The position numbers were made by a program, and so were the translations under genes. Of a stretch of DNA of 64,000 nucleotides, positions 1 to 8,354 are shown one piece after another (positions within the stretch are counted from its first letter, which is position 1; every line of letters starts with the position of its first letter). Where the stretch lies: positions 1 through 64,000 of the forward strand of contig NZ_JAJQJH010000001.1 in the NCBI RefSeq assembly GCF_029544075.1, written 5' to 3'. The notes under the pieces are model-generated. The model was given only the letters and a program-made list of their open reading frames with translations. It did not search any database and had not been told where the DNA came from. Source of the DNA: Chromohalobacter canadensis (lineage in GTDB: Bacteria > Pseudomonadota > Gammaproteobacteria > Pseudomonadales > Halomonadaceae).

Positions 1-69
1 AGCAGTGAAACCGCTTAGCGCCGATGGTAGTGTGGGGCTTCCCCATGCGAGAGTAGGTCATCGTCAGGC
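1..69 (+). rRNA. rrf: 5S ribosomal RNA, 3' part
   Basis: The first 69 bases match the 3' half of gammaproteobacterial 5S rRNA: the block GATGGTAGTGTGGGG, a CTTC turn, CCCCATGCGAGAGTAGG and the closing CAGGC. The 5' half, and presumably 23S and 16S, lie upstream of the window. A strong intrinsic terminator follows within about 12 bases, so this is the end of an rRNA operon on the plus strand. The exact 3' end could differ by one or two bases. Confidence 0.93.
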
Positions 70-79
70 ATTTCTTCTA

Positions 80-113
80 AAACCCCAGCTTCGAAAGAGG
101 CTGGGGTTTTTTT
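80..113 (+). terminator. rRNA operon terminator
   Basis: A perfect 9-bp stem (AACCCCAGC / GCTGGGGTT) with a 10-base loop is followed by a run of seven T. It lies directly behind the 5S rRNA and is a textbook intrinsic terminator for the rRNA operon. Confidence 0.92.
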
Positions 114-215
114 ATGGGTATGCGGATGCCATGGCGTCGTACTATTTGCCTGTTGTTGTGCCCTATGCTTTAGTGAGCGTTGTACATGGAGTACGTAACC
201 ATTAAGGAGAATAGT

Positions 216-416
216 ATGCTGCGTAGTGAATGGCTTCGCAAAATGGCCTTGGCACTGATCATTGGCATGACGGCAGTCGGTGTCGTGGCGTGTGATGATG
301 AGGGGCCGGCAGAAGAGGCTGGAGAGTCCGTGGACAACGCCATGGACGATGCGGGAGATAGCATGGAAGAAGCGGGCGAGGATATTCAAAATGCAGCCGA
401 GGACGCGCAGGACTAA
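216..416 (+). CDS. Small acidic lipoprotein, function unknown
   Basis: A 66-residue protein. The N-terminus has a short positive stretch, a hydrophobic segment and a lipobox ending VVAC, so it should be exported and lipid-anchored at Cys25. The mature part is about 42 residues, strongly acidic, and shows a loose amphipathic repeat of the type xxxAGExxxxA (Glu/Asp, Ala, Gly), which suggests a helix. I chose the ATG at 216 because AAGGAGA sits 8-13 bases upstream; an in-frame ATG at 180 has no such site and would bury the signal peptide. It resembles entericidin-like small lipoproteins in size only, and I do not assign a function. It has its own terminator. Confidence 0.75.
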   Translation: MLRSEWLRKMALALIIGMTAVGVVACDDEGPAEEAGESVDNAMDDAGDSMEEAGEDIQNAAEDAQD

Positions 417-445
417 GGCTTTGCGTTGATCGTTTTGTATTCCTG

Positions 446-471
446 AAGGCCGGGCATTTGCCCGGCCTTTT
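446..471 (+). terminator. Terminator of the small lipoprotein gene
   Basis: An inverted repeat AAGGCCGGGCA / TGCCCGGCCTT with almost no loop is followed by a few T. It lies 30 bases behind the lipoprotein stop. It could also serve the converging Tim44-like gene, whose stop is at 524. Confidence 0.8.
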
Positions 472-523
472 GCATGTTTCTTATAGAGTAAAGCGCCGCC
501 AACGTGACGTATGTTTACTGGCA

Positions 524-1345
524 TCAAACGCTGGGATTCTGCTCAATGCCCTGCACATACCAAGGCGCCCCATCACGTAAGTCGCGGATCAAATGCCAAG
601 TCTCGTTGAATTCGGTTTGCTCGCCGTTTTCATCGAGAATGCCGTGGAACAGGACGCTGGCTTCGGCTTGTTGTCCGATTTCCCTGACATCTCCCAGCTC
701 GGCGAAAAGACGTACGATTTCTGTACGGTTGTTCGCGGGCTGCTGCGCGCGTTCTTCGCGTAGCAAGTTGTAAAGCGCCGGAGTGACGTATTCCTGGATC
801 TGCGCCAGATCGTTATTGTCCCAGGCGCGTTGCAAGGTCATGAAATGTTCTTTGGCGCCGCCGAGAAAGCGCTCTTTGTCGAACCACTCGGGTGTAGTGC
901 GGTCGCCCGGCATGGACGTGCCAGTGGTGGAGTAAGGCGTCGAGTTGTGAGTCGCTTCTTGATGCGGCTGGCGTGTCTGATGCTGCGGCCCCTCGCTGGT
1001 CACCATACGGCGGGCTCTCAACAAGCGGAACGCGAACCAAGCAATAAGCGCTACCAGCAGGATATCGAGGAAGCGGATGCCGTCGAAGGCGCCGCCGAAG
1101 AACAGCGAGGCCAGCAACCCTCCAGCGAGCAAGCCGGCAAAGGGGCCGGCGAAACGCGATAATCCTGCGCTGGGCTGGCGTTGAGTGGTTGCCGCATTCG
1201 TGCGACTCGTGGCGGCGGGACTATCCGCGGAGCGCGAATAACTGCCAAAGCTCTTGCCACCGCCGAGCCGTCTAGCATCGGCATGGTCGACTGCCAAGCC
1301 AAAGCCAAGCAAGCCGACCACGAGCATTACGAAAAGGTTGCGCAT
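524..1345 (-). CDS. Tim44-like domain membrane protein
   Basis: A 273-residue protein. Residues 1-25 form a signal peptide or signal anchor ending in ADA. A Gly/Ser/Thr-rich stretch, a hydrophobic Gly-rich segment and a second membrane helix (about residues 90-105, FLDILLVALIAWFAFRLL) follow. The C-terminal 130 residues are a Tim44/TimA-like domain (FLGGAKEHFMTLQRAWDNND, then a W-x-L-I-R-D motif). Bacterial members are inner-membrane proteins of poorly defined role. I start at the ATG at 1345, six bases behind a GGGAG motif; the ATG at 1351 directly abuts that motif and is less likely. It stands alone between yaaA and the lipoprotein gene. Confidence 0.82.
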   Translation of the reverse strand: MRNLFVMLVVGLLGFGLAVDHADARRLGGGKSFGSYSRSADSPAATSRTNAATTQRQPSAGLSRFAGPFAGLLAGGLLASLFFGGAFDGIRFLDILLVALIAWFAFRLLRARRMVTSEGPQHQTRQPHQEATHNSTPYSTTGTSMPGDRTTPEWFDKERFLGGAKEHFMTLQRAWDNNDLAQIQEYVTPALYNLLREERAQQPANNRTEIVRLFAELGDVREIGQQAEASVLFHGILDENGEQTEFNETWHLIRDLRDGAPWYVQGIEQNPSV

Positions 1346-1462
1346 GCGCATCTCCCGCAGAATGAGAAAGAGGGTGAAACCGGATTCTCGATTCTAGCGG
1401 GGATTCAACGTTGAAGATATCTGTATTGCTAGGCGCCGACGCAATGCCGGCCATCCACGTGC

Positions 1463-2251
1463 TCAGGCAGTGGCTGCTTCACTTTCATTACGTGTGAAAA
1501 CCCATGTATCGCCGTCAGACAGGCTGTTATTGAAGCGATAGCCGCCGACATCGAAGTGTTTCAAGTCTTCGGGGGCGTCGACACGCTGACGAATCATCCA
1601 GGTGGCCATCAGACCCCGCGCTTTCTTGGCATAAAAGCTGATGATCTTGAATTGACCGTTCTTCTCATCCTTGAAGACCGGTGTGATGACACGGCAAGTC
1701 AAGCGTTTGGCATCGATGGCCTTGAAGTACTCGTTGGAGGCGAGGTTGACTAGCACTGGCGAACCACTTTGTTCCACGGCTTGGGAAAGGTCCCGGGTGA
1801 GCCGCTCTCGCCAGAAGGCGTAGAGATCCTTGCCCGCCGGATTGGCCAGCTTGGTCCCCATCTCCAGACGATAAGGCTGAATAAGGTCGAGAGGGCGTAG
1901 TAGCCCATAAAGCCCTGAGAGAATGCGCAGATGCTGCTGTGCTTCCTGATTATCCCGCTCGCTGAACGAAGGTGCGTCCAGTCCCATGTATACGTCGCCC
2001 TGGAAGGCCTGCACGGCCGGCTTGGCGTTTTCCGGCGAGAATGGCGGTGCCCATTCGGCAAATCGCGCCGCGTTCAATCCTGCCAACTTGTCACTGATGC
2101 CCATCAACTCAGAAAGTCGTTGGGGGGAATAATCGCGCAGGATCTCGATCAACTCGGCGCTTTGCTCAAGGTACTCCGGTTGGGTGTAGGTCGCGGTCGT
2201 CGGTGGTGTCTCGAAATCCAACGTCTTGGCCGGTGAAATGACACTTAGCAT
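1463..2251 (-). CDS. yaaA: Peroxide stress protein YaaA
   Basis: A 262-residue protein of the YaaA/DUF328 family. It opens with the family signature [14 protein letters not shown] and contains the conserved [11 protein letters not shown] and [23 protein letters not shown] blocks. YaaA lowers free intracellular iron during hydrogen peroxide stress in E. coli and has a DNA-binding fold. Length and motifs are full for the family. The ATG at 2251 is preceded by GAGGA at proper spacing. No partner genes are adjacent. Confidence 0.95.
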   Translation of the reverse strand: MLSVISPAKTLDFETPPTTATYTQPEYLEQSAELIEILRDYSPQRLSELMGISDKLAGLNAARFAEWAPPFSPENAKPAVQAFQGDVYMGLDAPSFSERDNQEAQQHLRILSGLYGLLRPLDLIQPYRLEMGTKLANPAGKDLYAFWRERLTRDLSQAVEQSGSPVLVNLASNEYFKAIDAKRLTCRVITPVFKDEKNGQFKIISFYAKKARGLMATWMIRQRVDAPEDLKHFDVGGYRFNNSLSDGDTWVFTRNESEAATA

Positions 2252-2322
2252 GCACAGTCCTCGCGTTCGGGATCGAAAAGTTCTTTATCGACAGTATAAC
2301 AAGCGTGCCAGGGCGCTCCGAT

Positions 2323-2357
2323 GATGACGTGCCTATCGTGGTGATAGGCACGTCATC
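2323..2357. terminator. Perfect 15-bp hairpin behind the aldo-keto reductase gene
   Basis: GATGACGTGCCTATC (2323-2337) and its exact reverse complement (2343-2357) flank a 5-base loop. It begins 5 bases behind the stop of the minus-strand aldo-keto reductase gene. Neither strand has a T-run after the stem, so it may protect the 3' end or be a factor-assisted terminator rather than a classical intrinsic one. Confidence 0.6.
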
Positions 2358-2361
2358 AGCA

Positions 2362-3393
2362 TTAGGGGCAGGGGTTGGGATGCTGACGGTGCACGGCTTC
2401 GATGGCCTCGAGCACGCTATCGTCCAGCGTCAGGTCCTCGCTGGCTAGGTTGGCGTCGAGCTGCTCGAGCGTGGTCGCGCCAATGATATTGCTGGTCAAG
2501 AACGAACGTGAGTTGACGTAGGCCAAGGCCATCTGGGCAGGATCCAGCCCATGCTCGCGTGCGATCCCGACGTAGGCGCGAACCGCTTCCTCGGCAAGGT
2601 CAGACGTATAGCGTTTGAAGCGCTCGAACAAGGTCAAGCGGCCTTGGGGCGGACGGGCACCATCGAGGTATTTACCGGTGAGCGCGCCGAAGGCCAAGGG
2701 CGAGTAAGCCAATAGGCCGACGTCTTCACGATGGGCAATCTCGGCGAGCCCGACCTCGAAGCTGCGATTGAGCAGGTTATAGGGGTTCTGCACGCTGGCG
2801 ACACGCGGCACATCCAACGAGTCGGCGAGGCGTAGGCTTTGCATCACACCCCATGGCGTCTCATTGGAGAGGCCGATGGCGCGGATTTTGCCCGTATCGA
2901 CGAGCTCCTTGAGGGCCGTGAGCGTTTCCGCCAACGGTGTAGCATCTTCGTCCGCATTGTGCTGATAGCCCAACTTACCGAAGAAGTTGGCGCTACGGTC
3001 GGGCCAGTGGAGCTGGTAAAGATCGATGTAGTCGGTGTTGAGGCGCGCCAAGCTGTCGTCGACGGCACGCCGCAAATGCTCACGAGTCAAACGCGGGCCG
3101 CCGCGTATATGCTCGAGACCGGGACCGGCTGCCTTGGTGGCGATGACCAGGTCGTCACGTTTGCCGCGCACCTTGAGCCAGCTGCCGATATAAGCCTCGG
3201 TGAGTCCCTGTGTCTCGCCCTTGGGCGGGACGGGATACATCTCGGCGGTATCGATGAAGTTGATGCCTGCGTCAGTGGCGCGATCGAGTTGTGCATGGGC
3301 ATCGGCTTCGCTGTTCTGTTCGCCGAAGGTCATAGTGCCTAGGCACAAGCGGCTGACGTTAATGCCGGTCTGACCGAGGAGGCGTGTCTGCAT
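2362..3393 (-). CDS. tas: Aldo/keto reductase, Tas type
   Basis: A 343-residue NADP(H)-dependent aldo-keto reductase. Visible family features are GTMTFGEQN near the N-terminus, the catalytic Asp/Tyr region INFIDTAEMYPVPP, the catalytic Lys in VIATKAAGPG, the His in DLYQLHWPDR, and the cofactor-binding end SNIIGATTLEQLDANL. The PVPP insert after the catalytic Tyr is typical of the Tas/YajO branch. The natural substrate is unknown; E. coli tas was found as a suppressor of tyrosine auxotrophy. It is cytosolic and monocistronic. A GGAG motif lies 6 bases before the ATG. Confidence 0.93.
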   Translation of the reverse strand: MQTRLLGQTGINVSRLCLGTMTFGEQNSEADAHAQLDRATDAGINFIDTAEMYPVPPKGETQGLTEAYIGSWLKVRGKRDDLVIATKAAGPGLEHIRGGPRLTREHLRRAVDDSLARLNTDYIDLYQLHWPDRSANFFGKLGYQHNADEDATPLAETLTALKELVDTGKIRAIGLSNETPWGVMQSLRLADSLDVPRVASVQNPYNLLNRSFEVGLAEIAHREDVGLLAYSPLAFGALTGKYLDGARPPQGRLTLFERFKRYTSDLAEEAVRAYVGIAREHGLDPAQMALAYVNSRSFLTSNIIGATTLEQLDANLASEDLTLDDSVLEAIEAVHRQHPNPCP

Positions 3394-3647
3394 CTAGAGC
3401 TCCGCGAAGGTATCTAAAAAAGGGATGGAAACGGCATGGTAGCGGTGCCGCGTTCGGGCGGCAAACGGGGGTTGAGTCCGTCTGAGGGTAAGCGTATGCT
3501 TGGCGCCCCGTTGCCGGGGATAAGGGCACTAAGCGGCATGTCAGGCAACGGTGACAGTGATTTATCCGGGGTGTTGGCGCGAGCAGGGAGAGCACGAGCC
3601 GACGCAATCGTTTACGTACCTACTCGGTCACGACGACTTCAGGGTCG

Positions 3648-4163
3648 ATGGTTATGCAACAGGTATCTTCTCTGCGGATTCGGCTCGAATACCGTCTCGC
3701 AGCTCAACTGTTACATGCCCGCTGGATGACACGCTCTCCCGGCAAGCATCGTTTGACGATGCGACTTTTTCAGCGCTGTGCCGAAGCCGGTCACACTGCC
3801 GCGCTTTCGTTCTATGGCCATATGCTGTTTCACCGAGGCAATTCCCCACAGGATAAAGCCAAGGGTGCGCGCTATGTGTTTCAGGCCGCTTACGCGGGCG
3901 ATGTACATGCGCAGTACCAGGCGGGCCGTATTTATGAGTTTGGCTGTGCGCAGTACGCACGTCGTGAAGAAAAAGCGGTGACATGGTATGCGCGTGCAGC
4001 CGAAGCCGGTCATGGCCTGGCCGCTGAGCGTATGGCTGAAGCCTACCGCTATGCTCACTTGGGACTTCCCGTCGATTCTCGGCGTGGCGCGCAATGGGCG
4101 GCACTTGCCGAACGTGCGCAACGCAGCGAAGCCGGCGAGCCGACCGCGTCACTGACGCACTGA
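3648..4163 (+). CDS. Sel1-repeat protein
   Basis: A 171-residue protein with at least three Sel1/TPR-like repeats: residues 38-70 (LFQRCAEAGHTAALSFYGHM), 73-105 (ARYVFQAAYAGDVHAQYQAG) and 110-145 (AVTWYARAAEAGHGLAAERM), followed by an incomplete one (GAQWAALAERAQRSE). Such repeats form alpha-solenoid scaffolds for protein-protein contacts. No signal peptide is visible, so it is probably cytosolic. The start is uncertain: ATG codons at 3648 and 3654 are both possible. The gene stands alone and its partner is unknown. Confidence 0.72.
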   Translation: MVMQQVSSLRIRLEYRLAAQLLHARWMTRSPGKHRLTMRLFQRCAEAGHTAALSFYGHMLFHRGNSPQDKAKGARYVFQAAYAGDVHAQYQAGRIYEFGCAQYARREEKAVTWYARAAEAGHGLAAERMAEAYRYAHLGLPVDSRRGAQWAALAERAQRSEAGEPTASLTH

Positions 4164-4294
4164 GACTCACTGAGAGTAGTACCGTGGGGGCTCGCATCGT
4201 GTTCTCCGTTCACGTAGTCTGATTGGCGTGGCCCCGGTGGACATCGTGGGCGACGCCCCGTTCGTGATACCGCTTTGAAGAGGAATGCTGCCAC

Positions 4295-4792
4295 GTGTTG
4301 CCGATACTGCTCGATATCGAAGCGTCCGGTTTCGGGCGTGGCAGCTATCCGATAGAGGTGGGCATCGCGCGGGCCGATGGTAGTACTTGCGCCTTCCTTA
4401 TCCAGCCGTTGGAAGAGTGGACCCACTGGGATCCCAAGGCCGAACTTTTGCATGGCATCTCGCGTGGCCGGCTGCACCGTGAGGGCTACCCCGTCATCGA
4501 AGTCGCACGTTGGCTCAACGATGAACTGGCGGCCGACGGTGTCGCCTATAGCGATAGCTGGGGATATGACAATACTTGGTTGTCGCTATTATTCCACCAC
4601 GCGGGCATGCTGCCGCGCTTCCGCCTCGAGGCATTGCGTCGTCTGCTGGATGAATCGCAACTCGAACGGTGGGGAGCGATGAAAGAGGTCATCATCCGCG
4701 AGCGAGGCATTCAGCGTCACCGAGCCGGTGATGATGCCCGTCTGTTGCAACTGACTTATCAGCGTACGCGTGATGCCGCAGGGCTCGCCTAG
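4295..4792 (+). CDS. DEDDh-type 3'-5' exonuclease-like protein
   Basis: A 165-residue protein with an RNase T/DnaQ-like fold. Motif I is LLDIEASGFG (D-x-E at residues 7-9), a likely motif II Asp lies in YSDSWGYDNTWL, and motif III is HRAGDDARLL (His and Asp five residues apart). The catalytic set D-E-D-H-D therefore seems complete. It could act on RNA or DNA ends; the substrate cannot be read from sequence. The start is a GTG at 4295 with AGGA 10 bases upstream; a nearby ATG at 4285 is out of frame. It is shorter than DnaQ epsilon and lacks its C-terminal tail. Confidence 0.8.
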   Translation: MLPILLDIEASGFGRGSYPIEVGIARADGSTCAFLIQPLEEWTHWDPKAELLHGISRGRLHREGYPVIEVARWLNDELAADGVAYSDSWGYDNTWLSLLFHHAGMLPRFRLEALRRLLDESQLERWGAMKEVIIRERGIQRHRAGDDARLLQLTYQRTRDAAGLA

Positions 4793-4846
4793 AAAACCCT
4801 TTTAAAGCCGTCTAGACTGTTTTCCAGTCACCCGCCCCGATCGTCT

Positions 4847-5818
4847 TTACCCTTCTCCGCTGACGCTCAACAGCACCTTACCTGTGTTGGCATTGTCGAT
4901 CATGTGCTGCATCGCGGCATCGGCATCCTGAATCGGCCATGCCTTGTCGATTAGCGGCGTGATGTCACCATTGGCTAGTTTGGGCCAAACATGGGCATGC
5001 AGTGCATCAAGAATGGCGCCTTTGGCGCGGGGTGAGCGCGAGCGTAGCGTCGAACCGATGAGACGCTGACGCTTCATCAGCATATGGCCGAGATCGATCT
5101 GAGCGTCGCGCCCTCCCATCAAGCCGATCAATACCACCCGCCCGTCCGGATTGAGCACCTGTAGATCCTGAGCTATATAGTCGCCGCCCACTGGGTCGAG
5201 AATCATGTCCGCACCGCCCCAGTCTTTGATCGGCGTGACGAAGCTGCCCTCGTGGCGGTTCCAGCCGGCATCGGCACCGAGCCGCTTGCAAGCATCCAGC
5301 TTTTCCTGGCTGCCGACGGTCACGAAGCACGGGTTGCCAAAGGCACGGCACAACTGAATGGCGGCCGTTCCTACGCCACTGGCACCGGCATGGAGCACGA
5401 TGCGTTCGCCGTGCTTGGCGACGCCTTCCATGTAAAGATTGAGCCATGCGGTGGCGAACACTTCCGGCAGCGCGGCGGCGTCACGTAGGCCAAATCCTTG
5501 GGGAATGGGCAAGACCTGGGCCTCGGCAACTACGACCTGTTCGGCGTATCCGCCTCCGGCCAGCAGGGCGCAGACCTTGTCGCCGGGCTTGAAGCGCTCC
5601 ACGCTGCGGCCCACCTCGGCGATGGTGCCACTGACTTCGAGCCCGGGAATCTCGCTTTCGCCGGGCGGCGGCGGGTATTGCCCCGCACGTTGCATCACGT
5701 CGGCGCGGTTCATCCCTGCCCAGGCGACATCGATGCGGACTTCGTCAGCGGCAATGTCGCGTGGCGCGTCATGGGATTGCCAGACCAGCATCTGATCGTT
5801 GATGGCAATAGCATACAT
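4847..5818 (-). CDS. NAD(P)H:quinone oxidoreductase, PIG3/zinc-free MDR family
   Basis: A 323-residue medium-chain dehydrogenase/reductase without the zinc ligands. It has the GroES-like N-domain (WAGMNRADVMQRAGQYPPPP, typical of the PIG3/TP53I3 branch), the Rossmann motif HAGASGVGTAAIQLCRAFG around residues 142-160, and GGADMILDPVGGDY. Family members reduce quinones with NADPH. A strong AAGGAGGAAA ribosome-binding site precedes the ATG. It runs in the same direction as the LOG gene upstream (63-base gap), so the two may be co-transcribed. Confidence 0.9.
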   Translation of the reverse strand: MYAIAINDQMLVWQSHDAPRDIAADEVRIDVAWAGMNRADVMQRAGQYPPPPGESEIPGLEVSGTIAEVGRSVERFKPGDKVCALLAGGGYAEQVVVAEAQVLPIPQGFGLRDAAALPEVFATAWLNLYMEGVAKHGERIVLHAGASGVGTAAIQLCRAFGNPCFVTVGSQEKLDACKRLGADAGWNRHEGSFVTPIKDWGGADMILDPVGGDYIAQDLQVLNPDGRVVLIGLMGGRDAQIDLGHMLMKRQRLIGSTLRSRSPRAKGAILDALHAHVWPKLANGDITPLIDKAWPIQDADAAMQHMIDNANTGKVLLSVSGEG

Positions 5819-5881
5819 CGATCTTTCCTCCTTGAAGCTGGGGTCAGCTTCCCGGCGCTTGTGAGACGTCGCGGCGTACGC

Positions 5882-6442
5882 TTACGAGGTCGTCTGTGGT
5901 GCGTGTTGCGCCGCCAACAAACGGTCGAGCAAGTGATCGGGATCAGCGGCGGCGACGAGGCTCGCGCGTGTCTCGGGATTGAGAAAGCCGTGCGCGACGG
6001 TGTGATCTAGGAACTCCAATAATGGGCGATAGAAGCCGCTGACGTCGAGTACACCGATAGGCTTGTCGTGAAGCCCCAGGTATTGCCAGGTCCACGTCTC
6101 AAACAACTCTTCCAAGGTGCCGATACCGCCGGGCAGGGCGATGAATGCATCGGCGTGCTCGGCCATGGCGGCCTTGCGCGCATGCATATCGTCGACACGC
6201 AGCAGATGTGTAAGCCCTTCGTGTGCCATTTCGCGCTCGACCAGGTGATGAGGGATGACGCCGATGACCTCGCCGCCTTCTCGCAGTGCGGCGTCGGCTA
6301 CGGCCCCCATCAGGCCGACGCGGGCACCGCCGTAGACCAGTCCCCAGCCGCGTTGCGCGATGCACCGACCCAGCGTCTCGGCGGCGTGGCGAAAGCCGGC
6401 ATCGCGTCCTTCACGCGACCCCATATAGATACAGATGCGCAC
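5882..6442 (-). CDS. LOG-family nucleotide phosphoribohydrolase
   Basis: A 186-residue protein of the LOG (LONELY GUY)/TIGR00730 family. It begins with [11 protein letters not shown], has [20 protein letters not shown], and carries the diagnostic [16 protein letters not shown] motif, whose Arg/Glu residues define the active site. Members hydrolyse nucleoside 5'-monophosphates, releasing ribose 5-phosphate; plant and some bacterial enzymes use cytokinin nucleotides. I start at a GTG at 6442 because AAGGGGGG lies just upstream and the family start falls here; an ATG at 6514 would add 24 residues without homology. Confidence 0.9.
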   Translation of the reverse strand: MRICIYMGSREGRDAGFRHAAETLGRCIAQRGWGLVYGGARVGLMGAVADAALREGGEVIGVIPHHLVEREMAHEGLTHLLRVDDMHARKAAMAEHADAFIALPGGIGTLEELFETWTWQYLGLHDKPIGVLDVSGFYRPLLEFLDHTVAHGFLNPETRASLVAAADPDHLLDRLLAAQHAPQTTS

Positions 6443-6520
6443 GATTCCCCCCTTATCAGAGCGGTAGATTTGACTCGACATCCGTGTCTTGCGCGATGAT
6501 TGGCCACGTGACACACAACG

Positions 6521-7042
6521 CTAGCGCAGACAGGCGAGCACATCGTACTCGGTATCCATCCAGCGGCCGATGGCGTTGTCGCCGCATAGATGATGGGCGT
6601 ATTGCATATGTAGACAGCGCACTTGATCCCAGTTGGCGATGCCGCCGATGCCGCGCCGCGTGAAGAGGTCGCGATAGCCTTGGCGGTCGACGATGTCGCG
6701 CTCCGCGTCGCTCATGGTCTGCCAGCGCTGGGCCACGTAATCCTCGTGACTACTCCGATACGCGGCCATGAAGTCGGTCTCTTCCTGAAGGCGTGACTCG
6801 AGAGCCTTGATAACGCCTTGGGCCTCGATGCGCGAGATGGCGACTTTCAAGTGGTCGGAGCATAGCCAGAAATGCGTCGGGAACGGTTTGTCGTCGACGA
6901 TGGCATGCATGCGCAGCACCAGCGGGGTGCCGTCTTGCGTGGCCGCAGCCACGGTTTGGATGCCACGCGGCGCGCGGCCCAGTTGTTGAGTAATGAGGGC
7001 CAGTTGGCGCTCATCGGGCGCCGTTTCAGGGCGAATCACCAT
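6521..7042 (-). CDS. DUF501 domain protein
   Basis: A 173-residue protein whose body is a DUF501 domain: LITQQLGRAPRGIQTVAAAT, the DDKPFPTHFWLCSDHL block, and the C-terminal RRGIGGIANWDQVRCLHMQY with a conserved Cys-x2-Met/His arrangement. The function of DUF501 is unknown. The start ATG at 7042 lies inside the upstream gene and overlaps it by 17 bases in another frame, so translation is probably coupled. The open frame extends farther upstream, but that extension is only the shadow of the preceding gene. Confidence 0.85.
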   Translation of the reverse strand: MVIRPETAPDERQLALITQQLGRAPRGIQTVAAATQDGTPLVLRMHAIVDDKPFPTHFWLCSDHLKVAISRIEAQGVIKALESRLQEETDFMAAYRSSHEDYVAQRWQTMSDAERDIVDRQGYRDLFTRRGIGGIANWDQVRCLHMQYAHHLCGDNAIGRWMDTEYDVLACLR

Positions 7043-7340
7043 CGCGGGGGTCCAGTACGAATTTCGGCGAGTGGGCCACGGCCCGGAAGAATGCCGTATT
7101 GAGCTGCGCGGGCGTTGGCACGTAGTGCCATTCACGCTCGCAGTAGTCGCGTGCTCGTGCGAGTAAGGCGTCATACAGGCGGTTGAATGGAGCATCATAA
7201 TCGTAGGGATCAGCGCCGGGCAACCGCAGGTGAGGATAGTCGGCGAAGCGTGCCACGAAGAAGCGCTCCAACGCTTGCTCGACCCGGCGGTGTCGGGGCT
7301 TGTCGTCGGGCGTGAGCCATAGATCGTAGCGAATCGCCAT
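7026..7340 (-). CDS. Conserved hypothetical protein upstream of DUF501 gene
   Basis: A 104-residue protein that I do not recognise. It is rich in Arg, Tyr and Phe, with a likely helical core (RRVEQALERFFVARF, then FNRLYDALLARARDYCEREW) and no signal peptide or membrane helix. Codon use resembles its neighbours. It overlaps the DUF501 gene by 17 bases and ends inside it, which argues for a two-gene operon and a linked role. The ATG at 7340 has a moderate purine-rich site upstream. Confidence 0.65.
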   Translation of the reverse strand: MAIRYDLWLTPDDKPRHRRVEQALERFFVARFADYPHLRLPGADPYDYDAPFNRLYDALLARARDYCEREWHYVPTPAQLNTAFFRAVAHSPKFVLDPRDGDSP

Positions 7341-7368
7341 GCGAGCCTTCCCACCTATCGAAAGTGTG

Positions 7369-7839
7369 TCATGCCCGCGTCAGCGGGGCCGTGGTCGCCT
7401 CGAGCAGATCGATCAATGCCATCGGCGCTAGGCATATTTCCAGGCCGCGCCGACCGCCACTGACGTGGAGCGACGACAAGGCATGGGCGCTGTCGTCCAC
7501 GAAGGTAGGCAGGCGCTTGCGCTGTCCTAGTGGGCTGATGCCGCCCACGACGTAGCCCGTGGTACGCTCGGCCAGCATGGGGTCGGCCATCTTGGCTTTT
7601 CGTGCGCCGGCAGCCTTGGCGAGTCCCTTGAGGTCGAGTGTGGCCATGACGGGCACCAGGGCGACGACGAGCCGCCCGTCATCGAGTTGGGCGAGCAAGG
7701 TCTTGAACACGCTATCCGGTGCCAGCCCCAGCGCCTTTACGGCTTCCTCGCCGTAGGCGGCGACCTTGGGATCGTGCGTGTATTGCAGCACCTCGTGTGG
7801 GATGGCCTCGCGCTTCAGAAGTCGAATGGCAGGCGTCAT
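7369..7839 (-). CDS. ybaK: Cys-tRNA(Pro)/Cys-tRNA(Cys) deacylase
   Basis: A 156-residue YbaK/EbsC family protein. The family blocks are PHEVLQYTHDPKVAAYGEEA, DSVFKTLLAQLDDGRLVVALVPV (with the catalytic Lys of the FKTL motif) and GYVVGGISPLGQRKRLPTFVD. It removes cysteine wrongly attached to tRNA(Pro), a trans-editing role that protects translation. Its ATG overlaps the stop of the upstream thioesterase gene (ATGA), so the two are translationally coupled. Confidence 0.95.
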   Translation of the reverse strand: MTPAIRLLKREAIPHEVLQYTHDPKVAAYGEEAVKALGLAPDSVFKTLLAQLDDGRLVVALVPVMATLDLKGLAKAAGARKAKMADPMLAERTTGYVVGGISPLGQRKRLPTFVDDSAHALSSLHVSGGRRGLEICLAPMALIDLLEATTAPLTRA

Positions 7840-8246
7840 GCGGGGGCGGGCTCCTCGTCGATCAGGTGCTTGGCGAGTGCCTCACGAAGGTCGCCGGTCA
7901 ACGCCACCGCCGAGCCCTCGATGTGATCGTAATGCACCAGCACCACATGGCCACGGGCGCCCAGTCGACCTCCCTGCCAGGCTTCCTGGGCGACGGTGAA
8001 AGAGCTGTTGCCCAGCCGCGAAAGCCAGGTACGGATTTCGACATCCTGTCCGTAGAATAGCTCGGCGCTGAATTCGACTTCCAGTTTGGCCATGATCAAT
8101 GGCCACTTGCGTGGATCCAAGTCGGGGACGAACAGCCGAAATAGGTCGTTGCGCGCGAGCTCGAACCAGGCTGGCAAGCGCGTGTTGTTGATGTGCCCGA
8201 GGGCATCGGTGTCATAGAAAGCCGGTTCCACACGGCGTGTGAACAT
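7836..8246 (-). CDS. Hot-dog fold acyl-CoA thioesterase
   Basis: A 136-residue single hot-dog domain of the 4-hydroxybenzoyl-CoA thioesterase type. The active-site region EPAFYDTDALGHINNTRLPAWFE carries the conserved Asp (residue 12 or 14) and the GHxNN motif. It should hydrolyse an acyl-CoA; the chain preference is not visible. I start at the ATG at 8246, eight bases behind GAGG; the in-frame ATG at 8270 has no good site. It overlaps ybaK by four bases. Confidence 0.87.
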   Translation of the reverse strand: MFTRRVEPAFYDTDALGHINNTRLPAWFELARNDLFRLFVPDLDPRKWPLIMAKLEVEFSAELFYGQDVEIRTWLSRLGNSSFTVAQEAWQGGRLGARGHVVLVHYDHIEGSAVALTGDLREALAKHLIDEEPAPA

Positions 8247-8354
8247 GTCATTTCCTCGGGTCGCCGCCATCGAAAAAGGTGTTTTGCACGCTAACTAGCA
8301 TCGGCTGCTGATGGTATGTGGTCAAGTCTATACGTAGCCCTTGGCTCGTGGTCC

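Noticed and set aside
5-205. Open frame across the 5S rRNA end
   Set aside because: It overlaps rRNA and its terminator.
3436-3729. Open frames between the aldo-keto reductase and Sel1 genes
   Set aside because: No family motifs, and they overlap the Sel1 gene start in other frames; the region looks like ordinary intergenic DNA.
7043-7354. Upstream extension of the DUF501 reading frame
   Set aside because: This part has no similarity to DUF501 proteins and lies over the 104-residue gene in another frame; the start at 7042 fits better. It is not a frameshifted single gene.
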